Source: Oxalobacteraceae bacterium UBA6018
Lineage (GTDB): Bacteria > Pseudomonadota > Gammaproteobacteria > Burkholderiales > Burkholderiaceae_D
Reading direction: 5' to 3'
Assembly: GCA_002428015.1 (NCBI GenBank)
Contig: DIZW01000012.1
Location: 16,821-74,802, forward strand
Length of the DNA: 57,982 nt
Below are positions 8,425-16,839 of the stretch, in pieces. The notes beneath the pieces are model-generated. The model was not told where the DNA came from, ran no database searches, and saw only the letters and a list, made by a program, of their open reading frames with translations. Within the stretch, counting starts at the first letter, position 1, and each line of letters starts with the position of its first letter. Both the position numbers and the translations under genes were made by a program.

Positions 8425-9732
8425 ATGAGAGAGGCCGCCTTGAACCGCACCCTGATCGCCGCCGCCATCGCGGCCGCTTTGCTGTCCCCCGCCCATGCCC
8501 ATGCTTCCGAAGCCGATCTGATGGCCCGCATCGACAAGTTGGCGGCCGAGCTGGCACAAATGAAAGCCGAACTGAAGGCCAATCAGCCGGCAGGCGCCGT
8601 GGCGCAAGCCGGCCCGGCGCAGGCGCGAGCGCTTGCCGGCGAGGCGGCGCCGGCCGCCAGCGTGCAGGCCGCGCCAACGGCCAGCGCGCAGGCTGAGCCT
8701 GCCGCCGCCGCGGCCAGTACCGTGCTCACCGGCTACGGGGAGGTCAACTACAACCGTCCGACCCGTAACGCCAGCGCGGCCCAGACCGACGTGCGGCGCG
8801 CCGTGATCGGCATCGAGCACCGCTTCGACGAGAAGACCAAGATGGTGTCCGAATTCGAATGGGAGCATGCGATCGCCTCGGCCACCGATGCCGGCGAGAG
8901 CGAAGTCGAGCAGTTATACGTCGAGCGCGAGTTCGCCAACGGCCTGCGCGCCAAGGCCGGCCTGTTCCTGATCCCGGCCGGCCTGCTCAACACCAATCAC
9001 GAGCCAACCGCGTACTACGGGGTGGAGCGCAATTTCGTCGAAACGGCGATCATTCCATCGACCTGGCGCGAAGCCGGGGTCGGCCTGTCGGGTGAGCTGG
9101 GCGAAGGCTTGAGCTGGGACGCGGGCCTGACCACCGGGTTCGACCTGGCCAAGTGGGACCCGGCTTCGGCGGAAGGGCGCGAGTCCCCGCTGGGCAGCAT
9201 CCACCAGGAAGGCCAACTGGCCAAGTCGCGCGACCTGAGCGTGCACGGCGCGCTGAACTGGCGCGGCGTACCGGGCCTGCTGGTGGGCGGCTCCCTGTTT
9301 AGCGGCAAGGCCGGCCACAAGGCCGAGGGCTTCGCGGCCCAGGACGCGCGCATCACCGTGTGGGACCTGCACACCCGCTACACGCCCGGCCCGTGGGACT
9401 TGTCGGCCCTGTACGCGCGTGGCCACATCGGCGACGTCGCCGCGCTCAACGCCAGCTTCGAGAACGGCGCGTATCCGGTGCCGGGCAGTTTCGCCGGCTG
9501 GTATCTGCAGGCCGCCTACGCGCTGCTGAAATCGGCGGACTACAGCCTCAATCCATTCGTGCGCTACGAGCAGTTCAACACGGCGCGCGGCTACGCCAGC
9601 GACGAGAAGGTGACCACCGCCGGCGCCAACCTGCGCGTGGGCGAGGGCGTGGTGCTCAAGGCGGATTACCAGAAATTCGCCACCGATAGAACCCGCGACC
9701 GCCTCAATCTGGGCGTCGGCTTCTCGTACTAA
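8425..9732 (+). CDS. Outer-membrane porin-like beta-barrel protein (Fur-controlled)
   Basis: A 435-residue exported protein. After the signal peptide (RTLIAAAIAAALLSPAHAHA) comes a short coiled-coil segment (EADLMARIDKLAAELAQMKAEL) and an Ala-rich linker. A barrel with alternating-residue strands then runs to a terminal aromatic residue (NLGVGFSY), as in outer-membrane barrels. This arrangement resembles phosphate-selective porin O/P-type and iron-regulated porins. The start may be ATG 8425 or TTG 8440; GAGAGG sits close before the TTG. The Fur box suggests a role in iron supply, or in uptake of a metal or chelate, under iron limitation. The FMN-binding gene follows after 15 bp. Confidence 0.8.
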   Translation: MREAALNRTLIAAAIAAALLSPAHAHASEADLMARIDKLAAELAQMKAELKANQPAGAVAQAGPAQARALAGEAAPAASVQAAPTASAQAEPAAAAASTVLTGYGEVNYNRPTRNASAAQTDVRRAVIGIEHRFDEKTKMVSEFEWEHAIASATDAGESEVEQLYVEREFANGLRAKAGLFLIPAGLLNTNHEPTAYYGVERNFVETAIIPSTWREAGVGLSGELGEGLSWDAGLTTGFDLAKWDPASAEGRESPLGSIHQEGQLAKSRDLSVHGALNWRGVPGLLVGGSLFSGKAGHKAEGFAAQDARITVWDLHTRYTPGPWDLSALYARGHIGDVAALNASFENGAYPVPGSFAGWYLQAAYALLKSADYSLNPFVRYEQFNTARGYASDEKVTTAGANLRVGEGVVLKADYQKFATDRTRDRLNLGVGFSY

Positions 9733-9747
9733 GACTAGGACGGTCCC

Positions 9748-10278
9748 ATGCGTTATCTTCCTCTCGGCGCGCTCATCGTCGGCGCCACCTGCGCGCCGGT
9801 GTTCGCGGCGCAGTATCTCACCGCGGAACAGGCGCAGCAGCTGATGTTCCCGGACGCGACCGCGTTCCGGCCGCAGCCCTTGTCCTTGACCACGGCCCAG
9901 ATGCAGCAGGTGGAGAAGCTGTCGGCGCTGCCGGCGCGCTCGGTGCAGTGGCGTGTGGTGGCCGCGTTCAAGGGCGATTCCCTGCTCGGCTACATGGTGC
10001 TCGACGATGTGGTCGGCAAGTTCGAGCTGATCTCTTACGCGGTCGGCATCAACCCGGACGCGTCGGTGCGCCAGCTGGAGATCCTGGCCTACCGTGAGAG
10101 CCACGGCGGCGAGGTGCGCCTTCCGGCATGGCGGCGCCAGTTCGTCGGCAAGCGCGCGCCGGCCATCGTGCTCGACGCCGGCATCGCCGGCATCAGCGGC
10201 GCGACGCTGTCGTGCCGCCACCTCACCGACGGGGTCAGGCGCATCGCGGCGATCGCCCAGGTGGCGCTGGTCAAATAA
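9748..10278 (+). CDS. Exported FMN-binding domain protein
   Basis: A 176-residue protein with a signal peptide (MRYLPLGALIVGATCAPVFA). It carries an FMN_bind domain with the SGATLSCRHLTDGVRR motif near the C-terminus. In this family the Thr/Ser of SGAT(L/I)(S/T) carries covalently attached FMN. AGGA precedes the ATG. It lies 15 bp after the porin gene and should share its iron control. Small periplasmic flavoproteins of this kind pass electrons, for example for reducing metals or in Rnf/Nqr-type systems; here ferric reduction is a plausible but unproven role. The last 8 bp overlap the convergent copD gene. Confidence 0.85.
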   Translation: MRYLPLGALIVGATCAPVFAAQYLTAEQAQQLMFPDATAFRPQPLSLTTAQMQQVEKLSALPARSVQWRVVAAFKGDSLLGYMVLDDVVGKFELISYAVGINPDASVRQLEILAYRESHGGEVRLPAWRRQFVGKRAPAIVLDAGIAGISGATLSCRHLTDGVRRIAAIAQVALVK

Positions 10279-11173
10279 GCGGCGGCGCGGTCGTCGCGAG
10301 CTGCGCGGCGAGGGCGAGCGCGGCCACCAGCAGCACCGACTCGGCCAGCAGGATGCGGCGGAACCGCCGCGCCCAGTGTGGATTGTGGGCGTCGGCGGCG
10401 AACCAGGCCGGCATGACCACGAAGCGGTTGACGCCGCCGAGCAGGGCCGCCAAGGCCACCGGCACCAGCTTGGCCAGCAGGATGATCCCGTATGCCGTAT
10501 CGAGCAGATGCGCCGGCGCGCCTACCCGGTGCCAGGCGCTGTACAGGCCTGTCGCGGCGAGGCCGGCCAGCGCGAACGTGGCCATGCCGGACAGCGCCCG
10601 CGTGAATGCGATCTGCTCTTGCTGTTCGCCGGCGTCGGCCGGCGCGGGCGGGGCCAAGGTCACCAGCGCGGCCAGCAGCACGGCGCCGATCCACGCGCTC
10701 ACCAGCAGCAGGTGGGTCCAGTCGGCCAGCATCGCGGCGTTGAAGTCGCCGGCCGCCGCCGCGTGGCTCATCATGCTGCGCGTATAGCAGAACAGCGCCA
10801 CGGCGGCGATGCAGGCGCGGTCCCAGCGGCGCGCCGCTGCCAGCGCGGTCAAAACCAGGGCGGCCGCGCCCAGGCTCCATGCGATGCCGTAGTGGGTGGC
10901 GCTGAGCACCAGCGTCACCGACGCTCCCGCTTCGGCCAACGGCACCTCCGCCATCGCCGCCGCCTCCATCCACAGCAGTCCCAGGTTTGCCAGCAGGGCC
11001 AGGAGGGCGCCGGCGATGGCCCAGCGCCACAGGCGCGCACGCCGGTCGGCGGCCCACGTTGATGCCGCGGCGGCGAGCCAGCGCGCGCCCATGGCGCCGC
11101 CAAGCGCCACGGCCACTGCAAGGAACGCCGCAGCGCTCAGCGCCTGCTGCATGCCGGGCGGTTCGATGTGCAC
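10271..11173 (-). CDS. copD: CopD-family copper resistance membrane protein
   Basis: A roughly 300-residue integral membrane protein with about eight hydrophobic segments. The CopD-type region is DWTHLLLVSAWIGAVLLAALV, followed by ARRFRRILLAESVLLVAALALAAQLATTAP at the end. CopD acts with CopC in periplasmic and inner-membrane copper handling. The frame opens with GTG at 11173, one base after the copC stop; an internal ATG at 11152 is an alternative start. It is co-oriented with copC and probably in one transcript. Confidence 0.85.
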   Translation of the reverse strand: MHIEPPGMQQALSAAAFLAVAVALGGAMGARWLAAAASTWAADRRARLWRWAIAGALLALLANLGLLWMEAAAMAEVPLAEAGASVTLVLSATHYGIAWSLGAAALVLTALAAARRWDRACIAAVALFCYTRSMMSHAAAAGDFNAAMLADWTHLLLVSAWIGAVLLAALVTLAPPAPADAGEQQEQIAFTRALSGMATFALAGLAATGLYSAWHRVGAPAHLLDTAYGIILLAKLVPVALAALLGGVNRFVVMPAWFAADAHNPHWARRFRRILLAESVLLVAALALAAQLATTAPPLI

Positions 11174-11174
11174 G

Positions 11175-11540
11175 CTACTTGACGCTGAAGGTGAATTCGC
11201 CTTTGGTCTTGTGGCCGTCGCGGGTCATGGCCGACCAGCGGACGTGGTACTGGCCGGCGGGCAGGGCGGGCAGGGGAGCGGTCAGGACCGAGGGCGTGGC
11301 CGGGTCGACCTTGGCGCGTGCCAGCGCGACCGGTTTGTCGGCCGCGTCGGTCAGGGCGATCTGGCTGAAGGCCGGTTCGAGCGTTTCGTTAAAGCTGAGG
11401 CGAACCTCTGTGGGCGCATGGTCGAGCGCACTGGCGGGGCGTGGCTCGGCCGCTTCCAGCCTGGCATGCGCGCACGCGGCGCCAGCGGCCAGAAAACCCA
11501 GGGCGAAGGTAAGTGAAGGCAAGAAACGCTGGAACGGCAT
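11175..11540 (-). CDS. copC: CopC-domain periplasmic copper-binding protein
   Basis: A 121-residue exported protein. The signal peptide (FLPSLTFALGFLAAGAACA) ends in AHA, so the mature protein would start with the histidine used for Cu(II) binding in CopC proteins. The C-terminal AMTRDGHKTKGEFTFSVK holds the second conserved histidine and the usual last strand. AGGA precedes the ATG. It is the promoter-proximal gene of copC-copD and divergent from the repeat-rich membrane protein gene. Confidence 0.9.
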   Translation of the reverse strand: MPFQRFLPSLTFALGFLAAGAACAHARLEAAEPRPASALDHAPTEVRLSFNETLEPAFSQIALTDAADKPVALARAKVDPATPSVLTAPLPALPAGQYHVRWSAMTRDGHKTKGEFTFSVK

Positions 11541-11668
11541 GGTGTGATCCTGTTGAAGTTAAACTGCAACTGATACTTTACACGATCATGGCGATCGCTA
11601 ATGCGCACCGCCGATTCCGCGGATGCGCTAGTATCCTGTGTTCTGAACTGGACGGGTAGTGCGGCATC

Positions 11669-13006
11669 ATGAAGACCCAGCTTTTAGAAGATATGGACGA
11701 CAGCCACTCGCACGCGGGTGCGCCGCCGGTCGCGCCACCGATGCAGCCGTCTGCCCAGCCGCCGGCCCAGGCGCCTGAAGCGGAACGCACACGACGTTCG
11801 CCAGGCGTGTGGTTGTCGCGCCAGGGGAAAGAGGCGCAGCCGACCGCTCCGCCGGTCGTGGAGGCGCCGCCGTTCGCGGACACGCCTTCACCTGCGGTCG
11901 CCGCCGAGCCACAGCCATCGTCGATCGCCGGCGCGCGCTCGCGCACGTCCACCGCCGAGTCGTCGCGGCCCTCGTTCGACGCAGGGCCGTCGCACACCCT
12001 CGCCGCCGAACCACAACCATCGCCTATAGCCAGTGGCCCGTCGCATACGTTCGCCGGCGAGCGGCAGCCATCGCCCTTTGCCAGCGCACCATCGCACACG
12101 TTCGCCGGCGAGCCTGCATCATCGTCGTTTGTCGGCGGGACGTCCCACACGCTCGCCGACACGCCGCCGCCATCGTCATTTGTCAGCGGGCCGTCGCACA
12201 CGCTCGCTGACGAATCGGCACCTCCGTCCTTCACCAGCGGGCCATCGCACACGTTCGCCAGCGAGCCGCCGCCCTCATCGAGCGCCAGTGCGCCCTTGCA
12301 CACGTTCGCCAGCGAACCGGCACCATCGCCGTTCGCCAGCGCGCCGTCACATACGTTTGCGGGCGAGCCGTCGTCATCGTCGTTCTCCGGCGGGCCAGCG
12401 CACACCTTCGCCGGTGATTCGCCGTCATCGTTTCCCAGCGCGCTCTCCAATGACGAGCCGGCGTGGACGGACAGCTGGGGCAAGCAGCTTGGCACCTGGA
12501 TGGCCTGCCTGCTTGGCGTGGTGCTGATGGCGCTGGCCGGCTGGTGGTTTTATCGCGAGAGAAAAATCGACAATACGATGGCGGTCGTGGCGCAAAGTTC
12601 AGCGTTGCCGCAACACGCTGCCCTTGCTCAGTTGCCGGCGCCAGTGCCGGCAATGCCCTTGCCCGCACCGCCGCCAGCGCCGGCCGTCGAGCAGCCCGCG
12701 CCGACCCAGCCGGCCTTGGTGATGCTCAATGAGGCGGCATCCGCGCAGGCGGTCGCGGCTGAGGCGCCGCCGGTGCAGGCGCCCAAGGTCGCGCCCAATC
12801 CCGAATCGGCGGCGCCCGCCAAGCGCGTGGCCCGCAGCAAGGCGCGTCGCAAGGCGGCCGCGCTGGTTGCGGCGCACAAGCCTGCTCAAAACAATAATCT
12901 GACCGAAACGCTCAAGGAATGCCGCGCCGTCGGCTACCACGCTACGCAATGTATCGAGCGCGGCTGCATGATCACCAAGTTCGGCCTGGCCTGCCGCGGC
13001 GGCTAG
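11669..13006 (+). CDS. Single-pass membrane protein with nine 17-residue Pro/Ser/His-Thr repeats
   Basis: A 445-residue protein of unknown function. Residues 106-258 are nine tandem 17-residue repeats of the form GPSHTFAGEPxPSxFAS. One transmembrane helix follows at about 275-295 (GTWMACLLGVVLMALAGWWF), flanked by KQ and RERK. A Pro/Ala-rich stretch and a basic patch (KRVARSKARRKAA) lead to a Cys-containing C-terminus (ECRAVGYHATQCIERGCM). No signal peptide is present, so the repeats are probably cytoplasmic and the Cys-containing tail periplasmic. That topology is an inference. The C-terminal part resembles small C-terminal domains of Oxalobacteraceae hypothetical proteins. Confidence 0.75.
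   Translation: MKTQLLEDMDDSHSHAGAPPVAPPMQPSAQPPAQAPEAERTRRSPGVWLSRQGKEAQPTAPPVVEAPPFADTPSPAVAAEPQPSSIAGARSRTSTAESSRPSFDAGPSHTLAAEPQPSPIASGPSHTFAGERQPSPFASAPSHTFAGEPASSSFVGGTSHTLADTPPPSSFVSGPSHTLADESAPPSFTSGPSHTFASEPPPSSSASAPLHTFASEPAPSPFASAPSHTFAGEPSSSSFSGGPAHTFAGDSPSSFPSALSNDEPAWTDSWGKQLGTWMACLLGVVLMALAGWWFYRERKIDNTMAVVAQSSALPQHAALAQLPAPVPAMPLPAPPPAPAVEQPAPTQPALVMLNEAASAQAVAAEAPPVQAPKVAPNPESAAPAKRVARSKARRKAAALVAAHKPAQNNNLTETLKECRAVGYHATQCIERGCMITKFGLACRGG
11984..12442 (+). repeat. In-frame 51-bp tandem repeat, nine copies
   Basis: The repeat encodes nine 17-residue units with the core (G/A)PSHTF(A) recurring exactly every 51 bp. The units differ at many bases, so this is an old, coding-constrained array and not a recent slippage product. 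Confidence 0.85.
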
Positions 13007-13312
13007 CAACACCCGCCTTTCATCACGCGCGCTGAGCCGGCGACCCCGGGACATGCGCCGCTGGTCTCCCCATTCGACCCATTCTGGTGCGACGCGCATT
13101 GCCCCCAGCGCCGTCCATAGCCCCCCCGTTTTGCCCGCCCGAGCCGCCCGGCCGAGCCGGCGATTGCGTTGTGTAAATCTACACGAAACGCTCAGTTACG
13201 TGATTTTTAGTCAAGCCCAACGCTACCATATTGACCGTCAATATCTGATATGCGATACCTGAATTTCTGGTCAGGGAACATTCGTTGCCGACCTCACTTT
13301 CTTGGAGGATTC
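13007..13312. promoter_or_regulatory. Intergenic region with two perfect palindromes before the PL4 lyase
   Basis: Two operator-like inverted repeats precede the lyase gene: GTGTA-AATC-TACAC at 13171-13184, and ATATTGAC-C-GTCAATAT at 13228-13244. The second has perfect 8-bp arms and ends 68 bp before the ATG. The sequence becomes AT-rich from about 13165, as expected for a promoter. TTGGAGGA directly precedes the start codon. No gene is seen. Confidence 0.45.
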
Positions 13313-15010
13313 ATGTACCTTCGTCATATCAAGGCGATGCTTGCCTGCTTCATTTTCATCACCCTGGCCGGCTGTGGCGGAAGCGCGGTCGACACCCAAC
13401 CGAGCAAACTGCTCGCCACCACCTCGGGCGTGTTCGGCCTGACTTCCGACAGCAACTTCTATACGGTCGACACCGGCGCCGGGCTGGTGTTCAAGATCCG
13501 CCGGCTCGACAACGGCTCCAACACCCAGTCGCCAGGCGATATCGCCTCGATGGTGTACAACGGCGTCGAGTTCCAGGACCAGACGCGGGGCAGCCAAATC
13601 AATTCGGGCTTCGACTATCTGTACTCGGGCGTGTCGGCCGTCAGCGTGTCGGCGGCGACGGTGGGCACCGACTACATCAAGATCACGGTCAACGCGGGCA
13701 ACCTGACCCACTACTACATGGCCAAACGGGGCATGCCCAACATTTACATGGGAACCTATTTCACGACCGAGCCGGACACCTTGAACCTGGCCCGCTTCAT
13801 CGTGCGGGTGCCGGTGTCGGTGCTGCCGAACGGCCCGGCGCCGTCGGACATCCGCAACAACACCGGCGCGATCGAGTCGAGCGACGTGTTCGGCCTGGCC
13901 AACGGCGAGACGCGTTCCAAGCATTACTCGAACATGCGCCTGAAGGACTGGTCGTACATCGGCGCGACCGGTTCCAGCGTCGGCATGTGGATCGTGCGCG
14001 ACAACCATGAAGGCGACTCGGGCGGTCCGTTCTTCCGCAGCCTGCTCAACCAGTGCACCGACACCGACCAGGAAATCACCTACATCATCAATTACGGCGA
14101 AGGCCAGACCGAGGCGTATCGCCCCGGCATCCTGAACACCTACACACTGACCTTCACCAGCGGCGCCACCCCGGGCGCGATCGACACCTCGTGGTTCTCG
14201 GGCATGGGCATGACTGGCTACATCGGCGCCAGCGGACGCGGACGCGTGACCGGCGTGGGCATCAACGGGCGCGACACCAATTACGGCTACACCGTGGGCT
14301 TCTCGAACGCGACGGCGCAGTACTGGACCGCGGCGGACCCCACCAGCGGCTACTACAGCATGTCCGGCATGATTCCCGGCACCTACACGATGAAGATCTA
14401 CAAGAATGAACTGGCCGTGGACAGCCGTTCGGTGAGCGTGACGGCGGGCGGCGTGCTCCAGCTGAACACGATCACGATCGGGGGCGACCCCAGCAGCGCG
14501 ACCGCCGTGTGGCGCATCGGCAATTGGGACGGCACCCCCGCCGAGTTCATCAACGGCGGCAAGGTCACCACGATGCACCCATCCGACGTGCGCATGAGCA
14601 GCTGGACGCCGGCTACCTACGTGGTCGGCAGCTCCAGCGCCGCCACCGGCTTTCCGGCCTACCAGTGGAAGTCAGTCAACGGCAGCGTCACCGTCAAGTT
14701 CAACCTGAGCGCGAGCCAGGTGGCCAACCACACCCTGCGCATCGGGATCACCACAGCCTACTCGGGCGCGCGCCCGCAGGTGACGATGAACAGCTGGGTC
14801 TCGGCGGTACCGGCCGCGTCCACGCAGCCCACCAGCCGTACGCTGACGGTGGGTACCTACCGGGGCAACAACACGACCTTCAGCTACGCGATCCCGGCAA
14901 GCGCCTTCGTGGCCGGCACCAACACGCTGACGATCGCGCCGGCCAGCGGCTCGAGCGGCACCACCTTCCTCAGCCCTGGCTATTCGTACGACGCGGTCGA
15001 CCTGCTGTAA
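13313..15010 (+). CDS. Rhamnogalacturonan lyase-like lipoprotein (PL4 family)
   Basis: A 565-residue exported protein. The lipobox LAGC follows the hydrophobic stretch ACFIFITLAG. The order of parts is that of PL4 rhamnogalacturonan endolyases. An N-terminal catalytic beta-sandwich contains MYLRD-like surface patterns such as YYMAKRGMPNIYMGTYFTTEP and WIVRDNHEGDSGGPFFR. A fibronectin-like domain follows (about residues 315-390, GRGRVTGVGI..TYTMKIYKNELAV). The C-terminal carbohydrate-binding-like domain starts IGNWDGTPAEFING. PL4 enzymes cleave the rhamnose-galacturonate backbone of pectin. The start is set by TTGGAGGA 5 bp before the ATG. Confidence 0.88.
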   Translation: MYLRHIKAMLACFIFITLAGCGGSAVDTQPSKLLATTSGVFGLTSDSNFYTVDTGAGLVFKIRRLDNGSNTQSPGDIASMVYNGVEFQDQTRGSQINSGFDYLYSGVSAVSVSAATVGTDYIKITVNAGNLTHYYMAKRGMPNIYMGTYFTTEPDTLNLARFIVRVPVSVLPNGPAPSDIRNNTGAIESSDVFGLANGETRSKHYSNMRLKDWSYIGATGSSVGMWIVRDNHEGDSGGPFFRSLLNQCTDTDQEITYIINYGEGQTEAYRPGILNTYTLTFTSGATPGAIDTSWFSGMGMTGYIGASGRGRVTGVGINGRDTNYGYTVGFSNATAQYWTAADPTSGYYSMSGMIPGTYTMKIYKNELAVDSRSVSVTAGGVLQLNTITIGGDPSSATAVWRIGNWDGTPAEFINGGKVTTMHPSDVRMSSWTPATYVVGSSSAATGFPAYQWKSVNGSVTVKFNLSASQVANHTLRIGITTAYSGARPQVTMNSWVSAVPAASTQPTSRTLTVGTYRGNNTTFSYAIPASAFVAGTNTLTIAPASGSSGTTFLSPGYSYDAVDLL

Positions 15011-15050
15011 GCGACACTACCAGTTTGGCTAGTAGACGCCGGTGTGGCCG

Positions 15051-15130
15051 GTGTCTAGACTGGGCTCCTGCAGCGTCATCCGGGAGCTTGGTGTCTAGAC
15101 TGGGCTCCTGTAGTGTCACCAAGGAGCTCG
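15051..15130 (+). repeat. Two 40-bp direct repeats, each a small stem-loop, before the DUF4157 gene
   Basis: Copies at 15051-15090 and 15091-15130 both begin GTGTCTAGACTGGGCTCCTG. Within each copy GGCTCC can pair with a later GGAGC(C/T). In the second copy the 3' arm AGGAGC is the Shine-Dalgarno of the DUF4157 gene (ATG at 15134). A fold would therefore hide the ribosome-binding site. The TCTAGA core is also palindromic. Confidence 0.6.
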
Positions 15131-15133
15131 GCC

Positions 15134-16828
15134 ATGCGCACTTTCTCACGCAAACCAGCAGCCCCGGCCGCCGAGCAGGCTCAGTCCGCACGCACCTGGC
15201 GGACGGCGGCGGCCACACTGCCCGCCACCCGCGACGCCGCCGTGCATGGTCACGATTTCAGCCGCATCCCCACCCATGGCGGCGCCGACAATGGCGCCCA
15301 TTTCGGCAACCACGGCGGCAGTTCGCCGGCCACCTCCCAGACCGCCACCCAGACCGCTACCCACACCGCCCCGGCGCGCGCGGCCGGCAGCGTTTCCGTC
15401 CATACCGAATTGCGTCCTCACGCGGCCGCACCCGCCAATGCGCGCGAACAGGCCGCCATCTATGCGCAGGGCAAGACCCCGTTGCAGGTGGGCTGCAAGC
15501 TGGTGGCGTGGGGCGCGGCGCCGCTGGGCGCCGCCGCCACGGGAGCTCACCTCGCCGACATCGGCCGGCGCTTCGGCGATGCCGCCGTGGCGCGCTCGGT
15601 GCAGGGCCCGGGCGCCACCCGCGGCGCCCGCTTCGCCGAGGACGCGGCGCAGCGGGCTGGATTTTCGGCGCGTGCCGGGACGCCCGAAGGCGGACCGATC
15701 GGCCGCCAGGCCGCCGCGGCGATCCGCGCCAGCGCGACACCGGAACGCATGCCGGCCGCCCTGCAAGAGAGGCTCGGCGAGGCCAGCGGCCAGCGCTTCG
15801 ACGACGTCGCCATCCATAATGACGCCGGCGCGCACCGCGCCGCGGCCCTGCTCAACGCGCGCGCGTTCACGCTTGGACACGCGATCTATTTCGGGCGCGG
15901 CGCGTACGAACCGCACAGCGCGGCTGGCCAGCATCTGCTGGCGCACGAGGCGGCCCACACGGTGCAGCAGGGCGCCGGCCCGGTCCAGGTCGACGAGCAC
16001 GTCAGCAGCGGCGCGGCCGGCGGCGACGGCGAGCGCCACGCCGAGCAATTCGCCGACGCGCTGGGCGGCGCGCGCGCGCCGGCGGCGCCGCTGCGGGCCG
16101 CGCCAGGCGGCAAGCTGATCCAGCGCGCCATCAGTTTTACGCATGACAACGACACCTTCGCCACCAACAATGTCGGCGCGGACGAGAACGCCACCGGATT
16201 CCAGCTGACCTCGGCGCCGGACCGCACTTTTCAGTGGGACACCGACGTCACGATCCACGGCGTGGCGGGCGATCCCTTCGCCAATTTCCAGGTCGGCTTT
16301 TTGCAGCTTGAGCGGGTGTTTTATGTGAACGTGCATTGGGGCACGGGCGCCAACCACACCCACCGCAACGTGCACCCGGACGCCGCGCTGCCGCGCCGCG
16401 ACGCCCAGGACGTCGGCAGCATCTTCGCCTCCGACGACGCGCCCTATGTGCGGCCGGCGTTCGGGGCCAACGGCGACGTGCGCAGCCCGACCTTCCACGA
16501 CACGCCGCGCACGGCCCGCATGCCCTGGACCAATCCGGTGGCCGGCCGGGCCGTCAACAGTGGCTGGTTCAACTACGGCGACGCGTTCGTGACCTACCTG
16601 AGCGCGCGCGACACGGTGGCCGGCACCTTCCGCGACCTGGCCAACGTGTACTGGAACTTGTCGGCCGAAGGGACGTTCGACGGCGCCCGGCCGCTGGGCG
16701 CGCGCGTGGCCCTGACGGCGCCGGGGCCGGTGAACCACAGCGCGGTCATCGAAGGCGGCAGCGCGGAATTCCCGGCCATGCATGGCGGCACCATCGCCAA
16801 CGGCCACGACGTGACAACCGATACCTGA
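15134..16828 (+). CDS. DUF4157 (eCIS-core-associated) domain protein
   Basis: A 564-residue protein. Residues about 205-280 are a DUF4157 domain: MPAALQERLGEASGQRFDDV, then AHRAAALLNARAFTLGHAIYFG and LLAHEAAHTVQQG. The zincin-like HEAAH is at 271-275. This domain is common in effectors linked to extracellular contractile injection systems. The N-terminal 200 residues are low-complexity. The C-terminal 230 residues, after GKLIQR, are not recognised; they are rich in aromatic and Asp/Asn residues. GKLIQR resembles the processing or linker sequence often seen after DUF4157. No secretion signal or injection-system gene is in the window. A 147-residue gene follows after 11 bp. Confidence 0.82.
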   Translation: MRTFSRKPAAPAAEQAQSARTWRTAAATLPATRDAAVHGHDFSRIPTHGGADNGAHFGNHGGSSPATSQTATQTATHTAPARAAGSVSVHTELRPHAAAPANAREQAAIYAQGKTPLQVGCKLVAWGAAPLGAAATGAHLADIGRRFGDAAVARSVQGPGATRGARFAEDAAQRAGFSARAGTPEGGPIGRQAAAAIRASATPERMPAALQERLGEASGQRFDDVAIHNDAGAHRAAALLNARAFTLGHAIYFGRGAYEPHSAAGQHLLAHEAAHTVQQGAGPVQVDEHVSSGAAGGDGERHAEQFADALGGARAPAAPLRAAPGGKLIQRAISFTHDNDTFATNNVGADENATGFQLTSAPDRTFQWDTDVTIHGVAGDPFANFQVGFLQLERVFYVNVHWGTGANHTHRNVHPDAALPRRDAQDVGSIFASDDAPYVRPAFGANGDVRSPTFHDTPRTARMPWTNPVAGRAVNSGWFNYGDAFVTYLSARDTVAGTFRDLANVYWNLSAEGTFDGARPLGARVALTAPGPVNHSAVIEGGSAEFPAMHGGTIANGHDVTTDT

Positions 16829-16839
16829 CAGGCGACATC

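Noticed and set aside
11984..12442. CRISPR-like periodic array
   Set aside because: The 51-bp period is a coding repeat of 17 residues with no conserved repeat/unique spacer structure; no cas genes are present.
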